Source: an uncultured Ruminococcus sp. (GTDB lineage: Bacteria > Bacillota > Clostridia > Oscillospirales > Acutalibacteraceae). Taken from it: DNA of 64,000 nt. The notes under the pieces were generated by a model. That model did not search any database and was not told the DNA's origin. It saw only the letters and a program-made list of their open reading frames with translations. Below are positions 16,562 through 25,705 of the stretch, one piece after another. Position numbers and translations under genes: made by a program. Location of the stretch: assembly GCA_902796225.1 (NCBI GenBank), contig CADBOO010000005.1:1-64000 (forward strand). Direction: 5' to 3'. Position 1 is the stretch's first letter. Each line of letters starts with the position of its first letter.

Positions 16562-17707
16562 TTATTTTTCGAACAGTTGAAGGATCTCGTTGAGGATCCG
16601 TTCTTCGTTAAAGAAATCCGATCTCTGTTTTGTCTTTGACCGATATGTTCCGAGAAGCTGAGGATCTTCGGACAGCTTCCTGAGTCCCTCATAAAGGCCG
16701 GACTCGCTGTTCTCGACCAGCATCCCGTATCTGCCTCCGTCGAGGATCTCGCGCGGGCCGGTACATCTTGTGCTGATGACAGGCGTGCCGAGGATCAGCG
16801 CTTCCGCTACGGTCAGGTTGAAGCCCTCGTAGTAAGAGGAACAGACCAGCATATCTGCTCCGGCAATATACGGAAAAGGATTCTTTTGAGCGCCGACAAG
16901 AAAAACATACTCCTGCGCGCGGTGTTTTATGATATGCGCCTCGATTGCGCTGCGGTCACTGCCGTCGCCCACCAGCGTCAGCGAAAGACTGTAACCTTCT
17001 TTTCTCAGGCGGGATACGGCGGATATCAGGCGCCGCTGACCTTTGTGGCTGTCTTTCAGCCTTCCGACCAAAACCAGGTCGAGTCCGGTTTTCGGATACC
17101 GATAAGCGATCTCTTCCTTTGCCATGGATATAATATTGTCGACCGGCAGCATATTGTAGATCGTTTTGGTGTTGCCGGTATCGCCGACCGCTTTGATGAA
17201 TCCTTTTCGTGCGCTCTCGGATACGCAGACAACCGTATCCATTTTTCGATAGGCGTCATAAACCTTATCGGCGCTTTTGAAGGCGGAACGATAGCCTTTT
17301 ATTTTTGCAAAGTCGTTGTGGATCCATGCCAGATGGACTGCGTCTTTGTTGGTGGAACCGCTGATGATCTTTACCGGCAATCCGTGAAAAAACGCGATCT
17401 CCACATCGTATTTTTCGTTGCCGACATAGTACCTGTACAGTGCGGCGGGAGTCGCGCGCCGTTCCCACATACCGTCGTCGTAGAACGCGTGACGGATATA
17501 CGGCACCCGGCGGCCGAGTTTGCGCTTATAGTCCATTCGTGTGAGGGAGACCTCGCTGTCCAGCTCGTTCTCCAGTTCTCTGTTGTTATCAAGGATCATT
17601 ACCGTCACATCGTAGCCGGAACGGCATAGACGGTTTGCAAGCGTCACCTGCATCCGTTCCAAGCCGCCCATCGTCAGCGAAGGAAGAATAAACAATATTT
17701 TTTTCAT
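16562..17707 (-). CDS. Family 4 (GT-B) glycosyltransferase, copy A of a duplicated pair
   Basis: 381 residues. N-terminal LPSLTMGGLERMQVTLANRL (acceptor side) and C-terminal donor-side motifs LVGRLKDSHKGQRRLI, LVGDGSDRSAIE and EGFNLTVAEALILGTPVI, the E-x7-E motif of GT4 retaining enzymes. Strongly similar to the gene at 18880-20109: both share RxPYIR, DD-MW, RYYVG/RYYIG, IAFFH/VAFFH and CTGPREILDGGRYGM or a near match. AGGAGGAACGACTG precedes ATG. Ends 48 bases before the next glycosyltransferase gene. Confidence 0.9.
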   Translation of the reverse strand: MKKILFILPSLTMGGLERMQVTLANRLCRSGYDVTVMILDNNRELENELDSEVSLTRMDYKRKLGRRVPYIRHAFYDDGMWERRATPAALYRYYVGNEKYDVEIAFFHGLPVKIISGSTNKDAVHLAWIHNDFAKIKGYRSAFKSADKVYDAYRKMDTVVCVSESARKGFIKAVGDTGNTKTIYNMLPVDNIISMAKEEIAYRYPKTGLDLVLVGRLKDSHKGQRRLISAVSRLRKEGYSLSLTLVGDGSDRSAIEAHIIKHRAQEYVFLVGAQKNPFPYIAGADMLVCSSYYEGFNLTVAEALILGTPVISTRCTGPREILDGGRYGMLVENSESGLYEGLRKLSEDPQLLGTYRSKTKQRSDFFNEERILNEILQLFEK

Positions 17708-17767
17708 CAGTCGTTCCTCCTTTGCCGTTTGATCATGATCCCGTTGCGTTTTTACCGGGACCGCGTC

Positions 17768-18883
17768 TTATTCTTTGCGCGCGATACCCAGCTTCATCTT
17801 CATGCCGTGCCAGATCCGAAAGATCCCGTCCGGGCATTTTTCTCTCAGGCGGCGGATCCTGCTGCTCTTTTCTGCATCGCGCCGGACTTTCAGCACATGG
17901 TCGATGTATTGCTTCTCCCTGCCGGGAGCGATCGGCTCATAGCGGTATCGCTCGCGGAAAAGAGGGAGGTTTCCCCGTTCTTCCTGCCGGTGATAGGAGA
18001 GCAGGTATTCTTCGCTGTTGACGACCTCGGACGCTCGCTTATACCGGTTGCTCAGCGAATCCGAAGACTGCGCGATCCGTGACAGCGCCGTCCTGCCGAT
18101 ATGCAGGATGCGCCCGTCGATCACCCGCAGCATCTCATCGTTCAAAAAACCGTATTCTGCTGTTTTGTCCAGCAGAAATCGATTGATGCGGTACAGGCGG
18201 CTGAAATAATCCGCGCCCATATAAGAGGTGACGGATCGCTTTTTGTACTGGACGTATGAATAGTCGTAATCTTCTGTCACCGCTATGCTCTGCGCTTTGT
18301 TCAGAACCATAAAATTGATCATCGTATCGCTGCCCTGCATGACGTCCGGCTCGACCCGCACATCTTTCAGCAGCGCGGTTTTGTAGAGCTTCGCGTACAG
18401 GAAATTCAGGCGGTTCTCATCCAGCAGCTCTGGCAGCAGCGCCTCAAAATCCTCTCTGCTATATCTGCCGGCGGGTCGGAACACAAATCGTTCCTTTTCC
18501 CTGCCGTCCTCGTAAACGTATATCACATTGGAAAGCACCATATCCGCGCCTGTTTCTTCTTCGGCGTCCATCAGGTGCTTCAGATAATCCTTGTCAAAGT
18601 AATCGTCACCGTCAAGCGAGGTAGCAAAGGGCGTGCGAAGATTCTCGAACGCCAGATTGCGCGCCGCGGAAATGCCCATATGATCGACGGAGATCACGCG
18701 GATCCGATCGTCGGCGTCCGCGTATTGTCTGCACACTGCAAGGCTGTTGTCCGTCGAGCCGTCGTCGATCATCAGCACCTCATAATCGGTGTAGGTCTGC
18801 GCTTTGAGGCATTCGAAAAACCTCTCCAGGTGTTTTTCAATGTTATATACCGTCACAAAGATCGTGACCGTTCTCTCGCTCAT
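17768..18883 (-). CDS. Family 2 (GT-A) glycosyltransferase, copy B of a duplicated pair
   Basis: 371 residues. FVTVYNIEKHLERFFECL, LMIDDGSTDNS (37-47) and DGDD (91-94) define a GT-A family 2 enzyme. Paralog of the gene at 15437-16513. Its ATG overlaps the stop of the GT4 gene upstream (ATGA, 18880-18883), which couples translation within the GT4-GT2 pair. Substrate unknown. Confidence 0.88.
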   Translation of the reverse strand: MSERTVTIFVTVYNIEKHLERFFECLKAQTYTDYEVLMIDDGSTDNSLAVCRQYADADDRIRVISVDHMGISAARNLAFENLRTPFATSLDGDDYFDKDYLKHLMDAEEETGADMVLSNVIYVYEDGREKERFVFRPAGRYSREDFEALLPELLDENRLNFLYAKLYKTALLKDVRVEPDVMQGSDTMINFMVLNKAQSIAVTEDYDYSYVQYKKRSVTSYMGADYFSRLYRINRFLLDKTAEYGFLNDEMLRVIDGRILHIGRTALSRIAQSSDSLSNRYKRASEVVNSEEYLLSYHRQEERGNLPLFRERYRYEPIAPGREKQYIDHVLKVRRDAEKSSRIRRLREKCPDGIFRIWHGMKMKLGIARKE

Positions 18884-20109
18884 GTTTCGTTCGTTCCTTC
18901 GTCCGGATGCCTATCCGCGGCAGCGGATCGCCGACCTCCGAACAGATCCAGAATCTGTCCGAATATCTCATCCTCGTCAAAATAATCCTGTCGCTCTGCT
19001 GTCTTCTGCCTGTATTCCTCCAGCAGCGTGGGGTCGTCATACAGTTTTTTGATACCGTTGTACAGACCTTCCCTGCTGTTTTCCGTGATCATACCGTATC
19101 TGCCGTTATCGAGGATCTCCCGCGGACCGGCACAATCCGTGCTGAGAACCGGAACGCCCAGGATCAGCGCCTCGGCGACGGTGAGATTATATCCCTCGGC
19201 GTAGGAGGAACAGACCAGCAGATCCGCCGCTTTGATATACGGATACGGGTTTTCCTGTCTGCCTGTAAGCGTAATATAGGACGCGGCGTCCGCCTTTTCG
19301 ATCAGCTCTCGGTACGCCGCTTCGTCATTTCCTCCGCCGACCAGCGTCAGCGAAAGATCCGCACCTGCGGCTTTCAGCGCGGCGACCGCCTCGATCAGTC
19401 TTGCCTGACCTTTTTCTCTGTCTCTGAGTCTGCCGACGCACACGAGCCGCAGCTTTGCATCAGGCAGCGCCGTATTTGCCGGCTCTTTTGCTTTTTCGAT
19501 AATCTCGCCGACCGGCAGGAAATTGCGGATCACGCGCAGGTCGGGAACCTCTCCGATGACTTTCAGGAAACTCTTGGCTGCGATTTCGGTGACACAGACA
19601 ACATGATCCGTTTTTCGATAGGCTTCGATCAAATCCTCCTTGGATCGGAAAGCGTTGGTTATCCCTTTTTCGTTTGCAAAATCGATATGCACCCATGCGA
19701 TCCGCTTTGCTGATGGATTATTGGAGCCGCTGACGAGCTTTAACGGTTTTTCGTGAAAAAATGCAACCTCATAATCGAATTTTTCCCTGCCGATATAATA
19801 TCTGTAATACTGCCGTTGTGTACAGCGTTTCACCCACATTTCGTCATCATACAGCTTATAGCGGATATACGGGATCCGTTTGCCCGGAAGCTCCTGAAGG
19901 GACTTATACACAAAATGCACCCTGCTGTCCAGCGTGTCTCTCATAATGTTGCCGGGACAAAGCACCTGCACGGTGATGTCGTAGTCCTCCTGTACCAGAC
20001 GGTTGACAATCGGGATCAGGACGCGTTCCGTACCGCCGGAATTCAGCCGGTTGATCACAAACAATATTCTCTTTTTTTTCATTGAAGATGCTTTGTTTGA
20101 CGTATCCAT
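18880..20109 (-). CDS. Family 4 (GT-B) glycosyltransferase, copy B of a duplicated pair
   Basis: About 409 residues. VINRLNSGGTERVLIPIVNRL, CVGRLRDREKGQARLIEA, LVGGGNDEAAY and EGYNLTVAEALILGVPVL identify a GT4 enzyme. Paralog of the gene at 16562-17707. The start is unsure: GTG at 20112 and ATG at 20109 are adjacent behind GGGG, while M11 (20082) begins the part that aligns with family members but lacks a ribosome site. Confidence 0.88.
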   Translation of the reverse strand: MDTSNKASSMKKKRILFVINRLNSGGTERVLIPIVNRLVQEDYDITVQVLCPGNIMRDTLDSRVHFVYKSLQELPGKRIPYIRYKLYDDEMWVKRCTQRQYYRYYIGREKFDYEVAFFHEKPLKLVSGSNNPSAKRIAWVHIDFANEKGITNAFRSKEDLIEAYRKTDHVVCVTEIAAKSFLKVIGEVPDLRVIRNFLPVGEIIEKAKEPANTALPDAKLRLVCVGRLRDREKGQARLIEAVAALKAAGADLSLTLVGGGNDEAAYRELIEKADAASYITLTGRQENPYPYIKAADLLVCSSYAEGYNLTVAEALILGVPVLSTDCAGPREILDNGRYGMITENSREGLYNGIKKLYDDPTLLEEYRQKTAERQDYFDEDEIFGQILDLFGGRRSAAADRHPDEGTNET

Positions 20110-20124
20110 CACCCCCGTTTCGTG

Positions 20125-21201
20125 TTATTTCCTGAGCTTTCTGTAAATCCCGATCAGCAGTTGATTCTGTCTGACGGCTTCCTTTCTTTTTTCCCGACGA
20201 TGCAGCCGCATCAGTTGATGCACATCTTTGTTTTTTATGATCCCGAAGATCGGGCGGACGTCCTCGCGGACCATCGCGCCGGGCAGGAACGCCTCGACTT
20301 CTTTTCTGCTGAAGCAATCTGCGATATACGCCTTTTGTTCTGCTTTGCTCAGCCCCCAGCGGGGATTGTCGTAACGGTCGGCGGTCGAATAGACCGACAA
20401 CAGAAAACCGGAATCATAATGCCGCTTGATTTCGCCGCCGTACACGCCCCAGCCGGTCAGGATCCCGATCAGATGGGAATAATAGAAAACGGTGATATCC
20501 ATATAATCGCGCGGGAACTTGCGGCGCACGTCGTCGATCGTGTTTTCCGTGTAATTGTAGTAAGCCTTGTCGACGGACGCAGCAGAATCGATATGATCAA
20601 AAAAATCGATGTTGAAGATCGCGTCCTGACAGCGGCGGATATCCGTGAACCGAATGTTGTTTTCGACAACGATGCGCCGTTTGTACAGCTTGTTCCACGG
20701 GACGTCGAAGATGGTCGTCGTCGGAAAAAACGTCATAATGTTTTCGCGGCAGGTTTTGCGATCCGTATACGCGACCGCTTTGATATTCTGTGTGCGCGAA
20801 TATGCCGTCGAACCGCTGCCGGTCTGTGTGTAATAATTCACGCCGCTGAATACCATATCGTAATCGCCGCTTTTTGCAAGCGCGTAAAGCTGTTCGTACA
20901 TCTGCGGCTCGAACCGGTCGTCGACGTCGGGAAACGCAAGGTACTCACCCTTTGCCGCGTCCATGCCGGCGTTTCGGGCAGAACCTGCTCCGCCGTTTTC
21001 CTTTTCGATATAGGTTACGCGGGGATCCTTGTCGCGGTATCGCTTGCAGACAGAAGCGCTGTTGTCGGTCGAACCGTCGTTGACGAGAATGATCTCATAA
21101 TCCGTGAACGTCTGATCGTAAACGGATCTCATACAGCTGTCAATGCAGTTTTCCGCGTTATAGATCGGTACGATGATGCTGATTTTCGGGTTATTTTCCA
21201 T
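20125..21201 (-). CDS. Family 2 (GT-A) glycosyltransferase
   Basis: 358 residues. SIIVPIYNAENCIDSCMRSV, ILVNDGSTDNS and DVDD (92-95) are the GT-A nucleotide-sugar and metal motifs, with the GGAGSARNAGMDAAKGEYL block typical of EPS family 2 enzymes. The C-terminal half is variable. It overlaps the upstream gene by 11 bases, so it is part of the same operon. Substrate unknown. Confidence 0.9.
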   Translation of the reverse strand: MENNPKISIIVPIYNAENCIDSCMRSVYDQTFTDYEIILVNDGSTDNSASVCKRYRDKDPRVTYIEKENGGAGSARNAGMDAAKGEYLAFPDVDDRFEPQMYEQLYALAKSGDYDMVFSGVNYYTQTGSGSTAYSRTQNIKAVAYTDRKTCRENIMTFFPTTTIFDVPWNKLYKRRIVVENNIRFTDIRRCQDAIFNIDFFDHIDSAASVDKAYYNYTENTIDDVRRKFPRDYMDITVFYYSHLIGILTGWGVYGGEIKRHYDSGFLLSVYSTADRYDNPRWGLSKAEQKAYIADCFSRKEVEAFLPGAMVREDVRPIFGIIKNKDVHQLMRLHRREKRKEAVRQNQLLIGIYRKLRK

Positions 21202-22183
21202 ATCTTATTCCTATGAGCTTCACGGTCGGTCTGATGCCCAGAATCTGAAGCATCCTCCCCATGAGGCGTTTGTTGCGGCTTTTGAGATAGCGGCAACTCC
21301 TGAAAAAGCGACGGTTCTCTTTGATCTTACGATAGAGCCTTTGTCGGTTGGGCGCCGACAGCCTGCGATACGTGCTGCAGGCGTCGGTAAAATACTCCCA
21401 GTAGTATTCAGCAATCAGCGGCATGGTATCCTGCGGAGTCGGTTTTTGTTCCATATAGTCCATCCCGCTTGCGGCGATGATCACCTTGGAGCACGCCTTG
21501 TCGGTACGGTTTTCCTCTGAGGGGATCTCGGAGAGCGAGCCTTTTCTGACGCGCACCTTATAGAGGATCCCATCGTCAAAATATGCGGCGTCCGCCCATG
21601 CGATCACCTTCGGAAGCCACTCGTCTTCTTCGTGATTGAGTCCCTCGCGGAAATACAGATCGTGATCCGTGATCAGCGAACGCAGGATGATCTTGTTCAC
21701 GGGGCAGGTCAGGGTCATGACGTACTTGTGCGAAAGCACATGGTTGAGTACGTCGCCGTGAAATACACCGTGATGATCATATTCCGGCTGAACGGCGTCG
21801 ATCCGATCCTCTCCGTCCCGAAACCGGATCCTTCTCGAAAAAACAATTTGGTTGACGCCGTCGAGATATTGTGAAATGCGGGAATACACATCGGCGTCCG
21901 GCAGCAGATCGTCACTGTCGATAAAATGGATATATTCGCCTGCGGCTGCCTTGATGCCGGCGTTTCTGGCGGCGGAAGCGCCGCGGTTGCTTTGGCGGAT
22001 CAGTTTGATACACGGATGGTTCGCTTCGTAGGCGGCACAAATCGCCGCGCTGTTATCGGAAGAACCGTCGTCGACCAAAATGATCTCGTAGTCCCGGAAT
22101 GTCTGGGACAGGACGGAATCGATGCATTCCGACAGGTATTTCTCAGTATTGTAAACGGGAATGACGACGCTGAGCTTAACCAT
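21191..22183 (-). CDS. Family 2 (GT-A) glycosyltransferase
   Basis: 330 residues. SVVIPVYNTEKYLSECIDSV, ILVDDGSSDNS, ASAARNAGIKAA and DSDD (89-92) place it in GT2, close in style to EpsJ/WfgS-like enzymes. It is distinct from the duplicated GT2 pair downstream. It overlaps the genes on both sides by 8-11 bases. Confidence 0.9.
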   Translation of the reverse strand: MVKLSVVIPVYNTEKYLSECIDSVLSQTFRDYEIILVDDGSSDNSAAICAAYEANHPCIKLIRQSNRGASAARNAGIKAAAGEYIHFIDSDDLLPDADVYSRISQYLDGVNQIVFSRRIRFRDGEDRIDAVQPEYDHHGVFHGDVLNHVLSHKYVMTLTCPVNKIILRSLITDHDLYFREGLNHEEDEWLPKVIAWADAAYFDDGILYKVRVRKGSLSEIPSEENRTDKACSKVIIAASGMDYMEQKPTPQDTMPLIAEYYWEYFTDACSTYRRLSAPNRQRLYRKIKENRRFFRSCRYLKSRNKRLMGRMLQILGIRPTVKLIGIRYGK

Positions 22184-23318
22184 GAGCCGTCACCTTTTCC
22201 AGCGCACGGAGGATGCTTTTTGCCGATTTGTCCCAGGTGAATTCTTTCGCAACCAGATAACCGTTTTCCGCGATCGTTTTTCTCAGATCATGATCGAGGA
22301 TCAGCTTTTCGAGTTTATCCGTGTATTCGGTGAGATTTCCTTTTTCGGCGATCATTCCGCTGTATCCGTCTTTGAGCAGTTCATCGATTCCTTGACCCGC
22401 AAATATCACGACAGGCTTTTTGCAGGACATCGCCTCCAGACAGACGTTGCCGAATGATTCATATACGGACGGGAGTGTGAAAATATCCGTCGATCGCATA
22501 TACTGCGCTACTTCGTCATGATGCAGATAACCGCGGAAATGGATATCGGGTATCTGTTGTGCCGCAACATAGTCCTTCAATTCCTGTTCGCTCGGACCGC
22601 GCCCGAGAATATCTACGCAAAGCCGAAGCGCAGGGTTTCGTTTCCGGATGGCTTTTACCGCGTCGAAAAGATACTTGTGTCCTTTGATCGGGATCAGGTT
22701 TGCAACGCACAGGATCCTGATCTCCTTATGAGATTCAGGAACTTTGTCTGCCGCAAAAACCGACGCGTCCACACCGTTATAGACGACCGCTGTCGGGGCG
22801 TCGGGAAATCTGTCGGTGATGATATCGACGACCTTTTGACTGACGCCGATACTCAGCGCGGAGGCTTTGACGACTTTTTCCCTGACTTTTTCGGGATCGC
22901 TGAGGAATGCCTTCGGCTCTTTGTTGTATTCTTCAAAAACATTGTATCCTCTGTAATGAACGACCAGCGGACGGCGGGCTTTTTTTGAGATGACCCGCGC
23001 GAAATCCAGGATGTTCGCCGAAGCATGGATCGCATAGACGACGTCATAATCCGCGGGAGTCAGAAAGCGTTTGAGCTCACCCGCAAGCCGGCTGCCGACC
23101 AGACCGTACAGGATGCTGCGGCTGTAATTCCTGTAATTGAGATACACAATGTCCACGCCGTCATAGACCGCCGCTGAGGAAGGTCTGTTCTCGTCGGGGA
23201 TCACCACGGTGACATCGACGCCTTCGGCAATCAGCGCTTTTACCTGCAAATGCAAAAAGATACAGTACTGGGGCAATTCCTCAGATGGATACATTTGCGT
23301 GATGTACAATAGTTTCAT
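22176..23318 (-). CDS. Family 4 (GT-B) glycosyltransferase
   Basis: 380 residues from ATG 23318, chosen because CGGAGC lies 7 bases upstream and because MKLLYITQMYPSEE is the normal family start; the longer frame to 23390 runs into the upstream gene. Donor-side motifs CVANLIPIKGHKYLFDAV, ILGRGPSEQEL and ESFGNVCLEAMSCKKPVV (E-x7-E) are clear. The frame style is that of enzymes near EpsD/teichuronic acid GTs. Substrate unknown. Confidence 0.9.
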   Translation of the reverse strand: MKLLYITQMYPSEELPQYCIFLHLQVKALIAEGVDVTVVIPDENRPSSAAVYDGVDIVYLNYRNYSRSILYGLVGSRLAGELKRFLTPADYDVVYAIHASANILDFARVISKKARRPLVVHYRGYNVFEEYNKEPKAFLSDPEKVREKVVKASALSIGVSQKVVDIITDRFPDAPTAVVYNGVDASVFAADKVPESHKEIRILCVANLIPIKGHKYLFDAVKAIRKRNPALRLCVDILGRGPSEQELKDYVAAQQIPDIHFRGYLHHDEVAQYMRSTDIFTLPSVYESFGNVCLEAMSCKKPVVIFAGQGIDELLKDGYSGMIAEKGNLTEYTDKLEKLILDHDLRKTIAENGYLVAKEFTWDKSAKSILRALEKVTAHG

Positions 23319-23332
23319 GGCGTGCTCCGTAA

Positions 23333-24466
23333 TCAGTCTCTGCTGCATGGACCGAAGGTATATCCGGTCTCGGTTCCTTTCTGTATACAATCGATCAGGT
23401 GAAGCAGGCGCTCGGTCGCCGCATCGGCGTTCCAGACGTCATTCACCGTATCGTAAGCGTTCTTTTGTATGACCGTTCTCAGCGCGGGATCATCGATCAG
23501 CGCGCTGACGTTGGCGTAGAGAGAGTTTTTGGAATGTTTATCATAGATCAGTCCGTTTTTGCCGTGCTCGATCAAATACGGCACCGAGCCGATCTCCCGG
23601 CAGGCTACCGGCGCGCATGCGGACGACATCGATTCGTTCATCACCGCGCCCCAGCCTTCGTTTTTATCGGAGGTAAAGATGAAAATATCGGATCTGCGCA
23701 TCCTGTCGAGGACCTCTTCGGGATCGAACGGCCCGCTGAAGGTGATGTGATCGCCGAGGCGTTCTTCCTCTGCGATCCTTTCATACCGTTCTCTCAGCTC
23801 GCCGACGCCCAGCATCTCGATGACAAAGCGTCTGCCGTCGGCTTTGAGCTTTCTGCACAGGTCGATGACCTCCTCGGGATGCTTTAGCGGGATAAAACGG
23901 CTTACCCAAAGGATCCGCACATCGTCATCGCGGCTTTTGAGCGCGGCAAGCCTTTCATACGGCTGTCGGGTGACCTCGGGAAAATAACCCCATTTGTAGG
24001 TCTTGTTCGGGTATGCGTGGATATAGCGGCAGTCGGGCGCGGTATAGGCGGAGGCGCACAGCATATACAGGTTCTTTTTCCGGTAACGGGTATCCTGCAG
24101 ATAGCGCTGTCTGAGCGCGCGCGGATCAAAACGCCAGCGGAACTTTTTGAAGAACCGTTCATGATAGCGGAAGGTCAGCTTGTTCTGCTCCATGCGTTTG
24201 AGGATGAATTCATCCGGCGCGGAACCGATGATGACGACGTCGCTCTCCTCTCCCAGCCGCATCGCCTCACGATATGACGCATCGTCCATGTATGCGTTGA
24301 CGGCATACGGGGCGTCCTCAAGATCGCGGTAGCCCATATCGAGACGCTCCTGCGGGACAGGCTCGGTCGCGACAAAGCGGAATCCGTCGCCGATGCGCTT
24401 TACCATCGCCTCGCAGAACGGCGTCTGGTGATGTATCAGAAAATTCGAAAAAAAGGTAAGGGTCAT
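23333..24466 (-). CDS. Family 4-type glycosyltransferase
   Basis: 377 residues from ATG 24466 (MTLTFFSNFLIHHQTPFCEAM). This beginning, with HHQTPF and a short N-terminal domain, marks a subgroup of GT4-like enzymes. Donor side: LWVSRFIPLKHPEEVIDL, MLGVGELRERYE and EGWGAVMNESMSSACAPVAC, an E-x7-E variant. The stop of the gene upstream (TGA 24470-24468) is one base from this ATG. The longer frame to 24499 overlaps that gene and lacks a ribosome site. Confidence 0.85.
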   Translation of the reverse strand: MTLTFFSNFLIHHQTPFCEAMVKRIGDGFRFVATEPVPQERLDMGYRDLEDAPYAVNAYMDDASYREAMRLGEESDVVIIGSAPDEFILKRMEQNKLTFRYHERFFKKFRWRFDPRALRQRYLQDTRYRKKNLYMLCASAYTAPDCRYIHAYPNKTYKWGYFPEVTRQPYERLAALKSRDDDVRILWVSRFIPLKHPEEVIDLCRKLKADGRRFVIEMLGVGELRERYERIAEEERLGDHITFSGPFDPEEVLDRMRRSDIFIFTSDKNEGWGAVMNESMSSACAPVACREIGSVPYLIEHGKNGLIYDKHSKNSLYANVSALIDDPALRTVIQKNAYDTVNDVWNADAATERLLHLIDCIQKGTETGYTFGPCSRD

Positions 24467-24467
24467 A

Positions 24468-25700
24468 TCAGTTGTTCTTCGCGATCGCTCTGAACACATC
24501 GCTCAGGGCTTTTGCGTTTTTTTCTGTATCGTAATCCCGTTCGGCGCGTTTCTTTGCATTCGCTCCGAGTCGGGCTGCTTCGGCGGGGTTTTGGAAAACC
24601 TCATCCACATAACGGGCGAGCAGATAGGTCGCCGGAGAAGGATAAAGGTACGCATCGACGCGGTGTTCGGCAAAATCACTGACGCCGCCGACGTCGGATG
24701 CGACGCAGGGCACGCCGAGAAGCATTGCTTCCGCAAGCGAATTCGGTGAATTTTCTATCGTGGACGGCAAGACGAAAACGTTTGCTTTCAAATACTGTTC
24801 TTTCATCTGCCGTTCGTCAAGCTCTCCGGTCAGTTCGATATGCTTTTCAAGGCCGTACCGGCGGATCAGCTTTTTCAGATAGCGGATGTACGAGCTGTCC
24901 TTGAGTTCATTTTCGGCGACCGATCCGAGGATCGGGTTATAGCCCGCCGCGGCGATCGTCAGATCGGGGTATTTCTCTTTGAGCAGATATGCGGCTTCGA
25001 GCAGATAATGAAAGCCTTTGAGAGGATAGTAATACTGGCTGACAAAGATTCTGTGCTTCTCACAGTCGTCATAGCGCCAGGCGCCCTGATAAAATGCGCT
25101 GCGCAGGATATCGTTGCATCGATAGTAGTCGGCTTCCGGATGATACATCCGGATGATCGCTTCGTCCATCGTTGTTCTGCCGATAAAACGCCGCGCCGCG
25201 GTGATGATCTGTTTTTCATTCTTTGCCCGCGCTTCCATCTTCTTCTGCTCGACGCGGATATTCTCGCGCCTCAGCAGATCTCTGAACGTCCAGCGCCGGA
25301 TCACACGGCAGGGAACGCCTTCGGCATAGTGCTTCGCGCAGGCGAGCGCCATCCCCTGGGAAAAGATCACGGTTTTGTCAAGCAGTCCTGCTTTTTCGCA
25401 CAATGTCAGCGCGCCGAGGGAATACGTCTTTTCCGTTCCGAAGATCACGATCACATCTGCTTTTTCTCTTTTTACCGTTTCGCACAGCTGTTCCGGGGTG
25501 TTCCACGCGGCGTAAGGAAGCAGACCGATTGCGGTTCCTTCTATCGACGATACTTCAACACCCGCCGGATCAAAGGATTCCGAGGACAAAAATGTCACCG
25601 AAAAATCCGCGCTCAGATGCGTTGCGATTCCCTGCACCCAGCCGGGACATCGCAGCCTGTCTTCTTTGACAGCGGCATCACAAACAAACAACAATTTCAT
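24468..25700 (-). CDS. Family 4 (GT-B) glycosyltransferase
   Basis: 410 residues from ATG 25700; the longer frame to 25856 lies inside the upstream membrane-protein gene and is rejected. KLLFVCDAAVKEDRLRCPGWVQG opens the acceptor domain. The donor side has FVSQYYYPLKGFHYLLEAAYLL, ELTGELDERQMKEQYLKA and ENSPNSLAEAMLLGVPCVASDVGG. The spacing of AGAAGGA to the ATG is long (about 12 bases), so translation is probably coupled to the upstream stop at 25706. Confidence 0.87.
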   Translation of the reverse strand: MKLLFVCDAAVKEDRLRCPGWVQGIATHLSADFSVTFLSSESFDPAGVEVSSIEGTAIGLLPYAAWNTPEQLCETVKREKADVIVIFGTEKTYSLGALTLCEKAGLLDKTVIFSQGMALACAKHYAEGVPCRVIRRWTFRDLLRRENIRVEQKKMEARAKNEKQIITAARRFIGRTTMDEAIIRMYHPEADYYRCNDILRSAFYQGAWRYDDCEKHRIFVSQYYYPLKGFHYLLEAAYLLKEKYPDLTIAAAGYNPILGSVAENELKDSSYIRYLKKLIRRYGLEKHIELTGELDERQMKEQYLKANVFVLPSTIENSPNSLAEAMLLGVPCVASDVGGVSDFAEHRVDAYLYPSPATYLLARYVDEVFQNPAEAARLGANAKKRAERDYDTEKNAKALSDVFRAIAKNN

Positions 25701-25705
25701 GCGGA

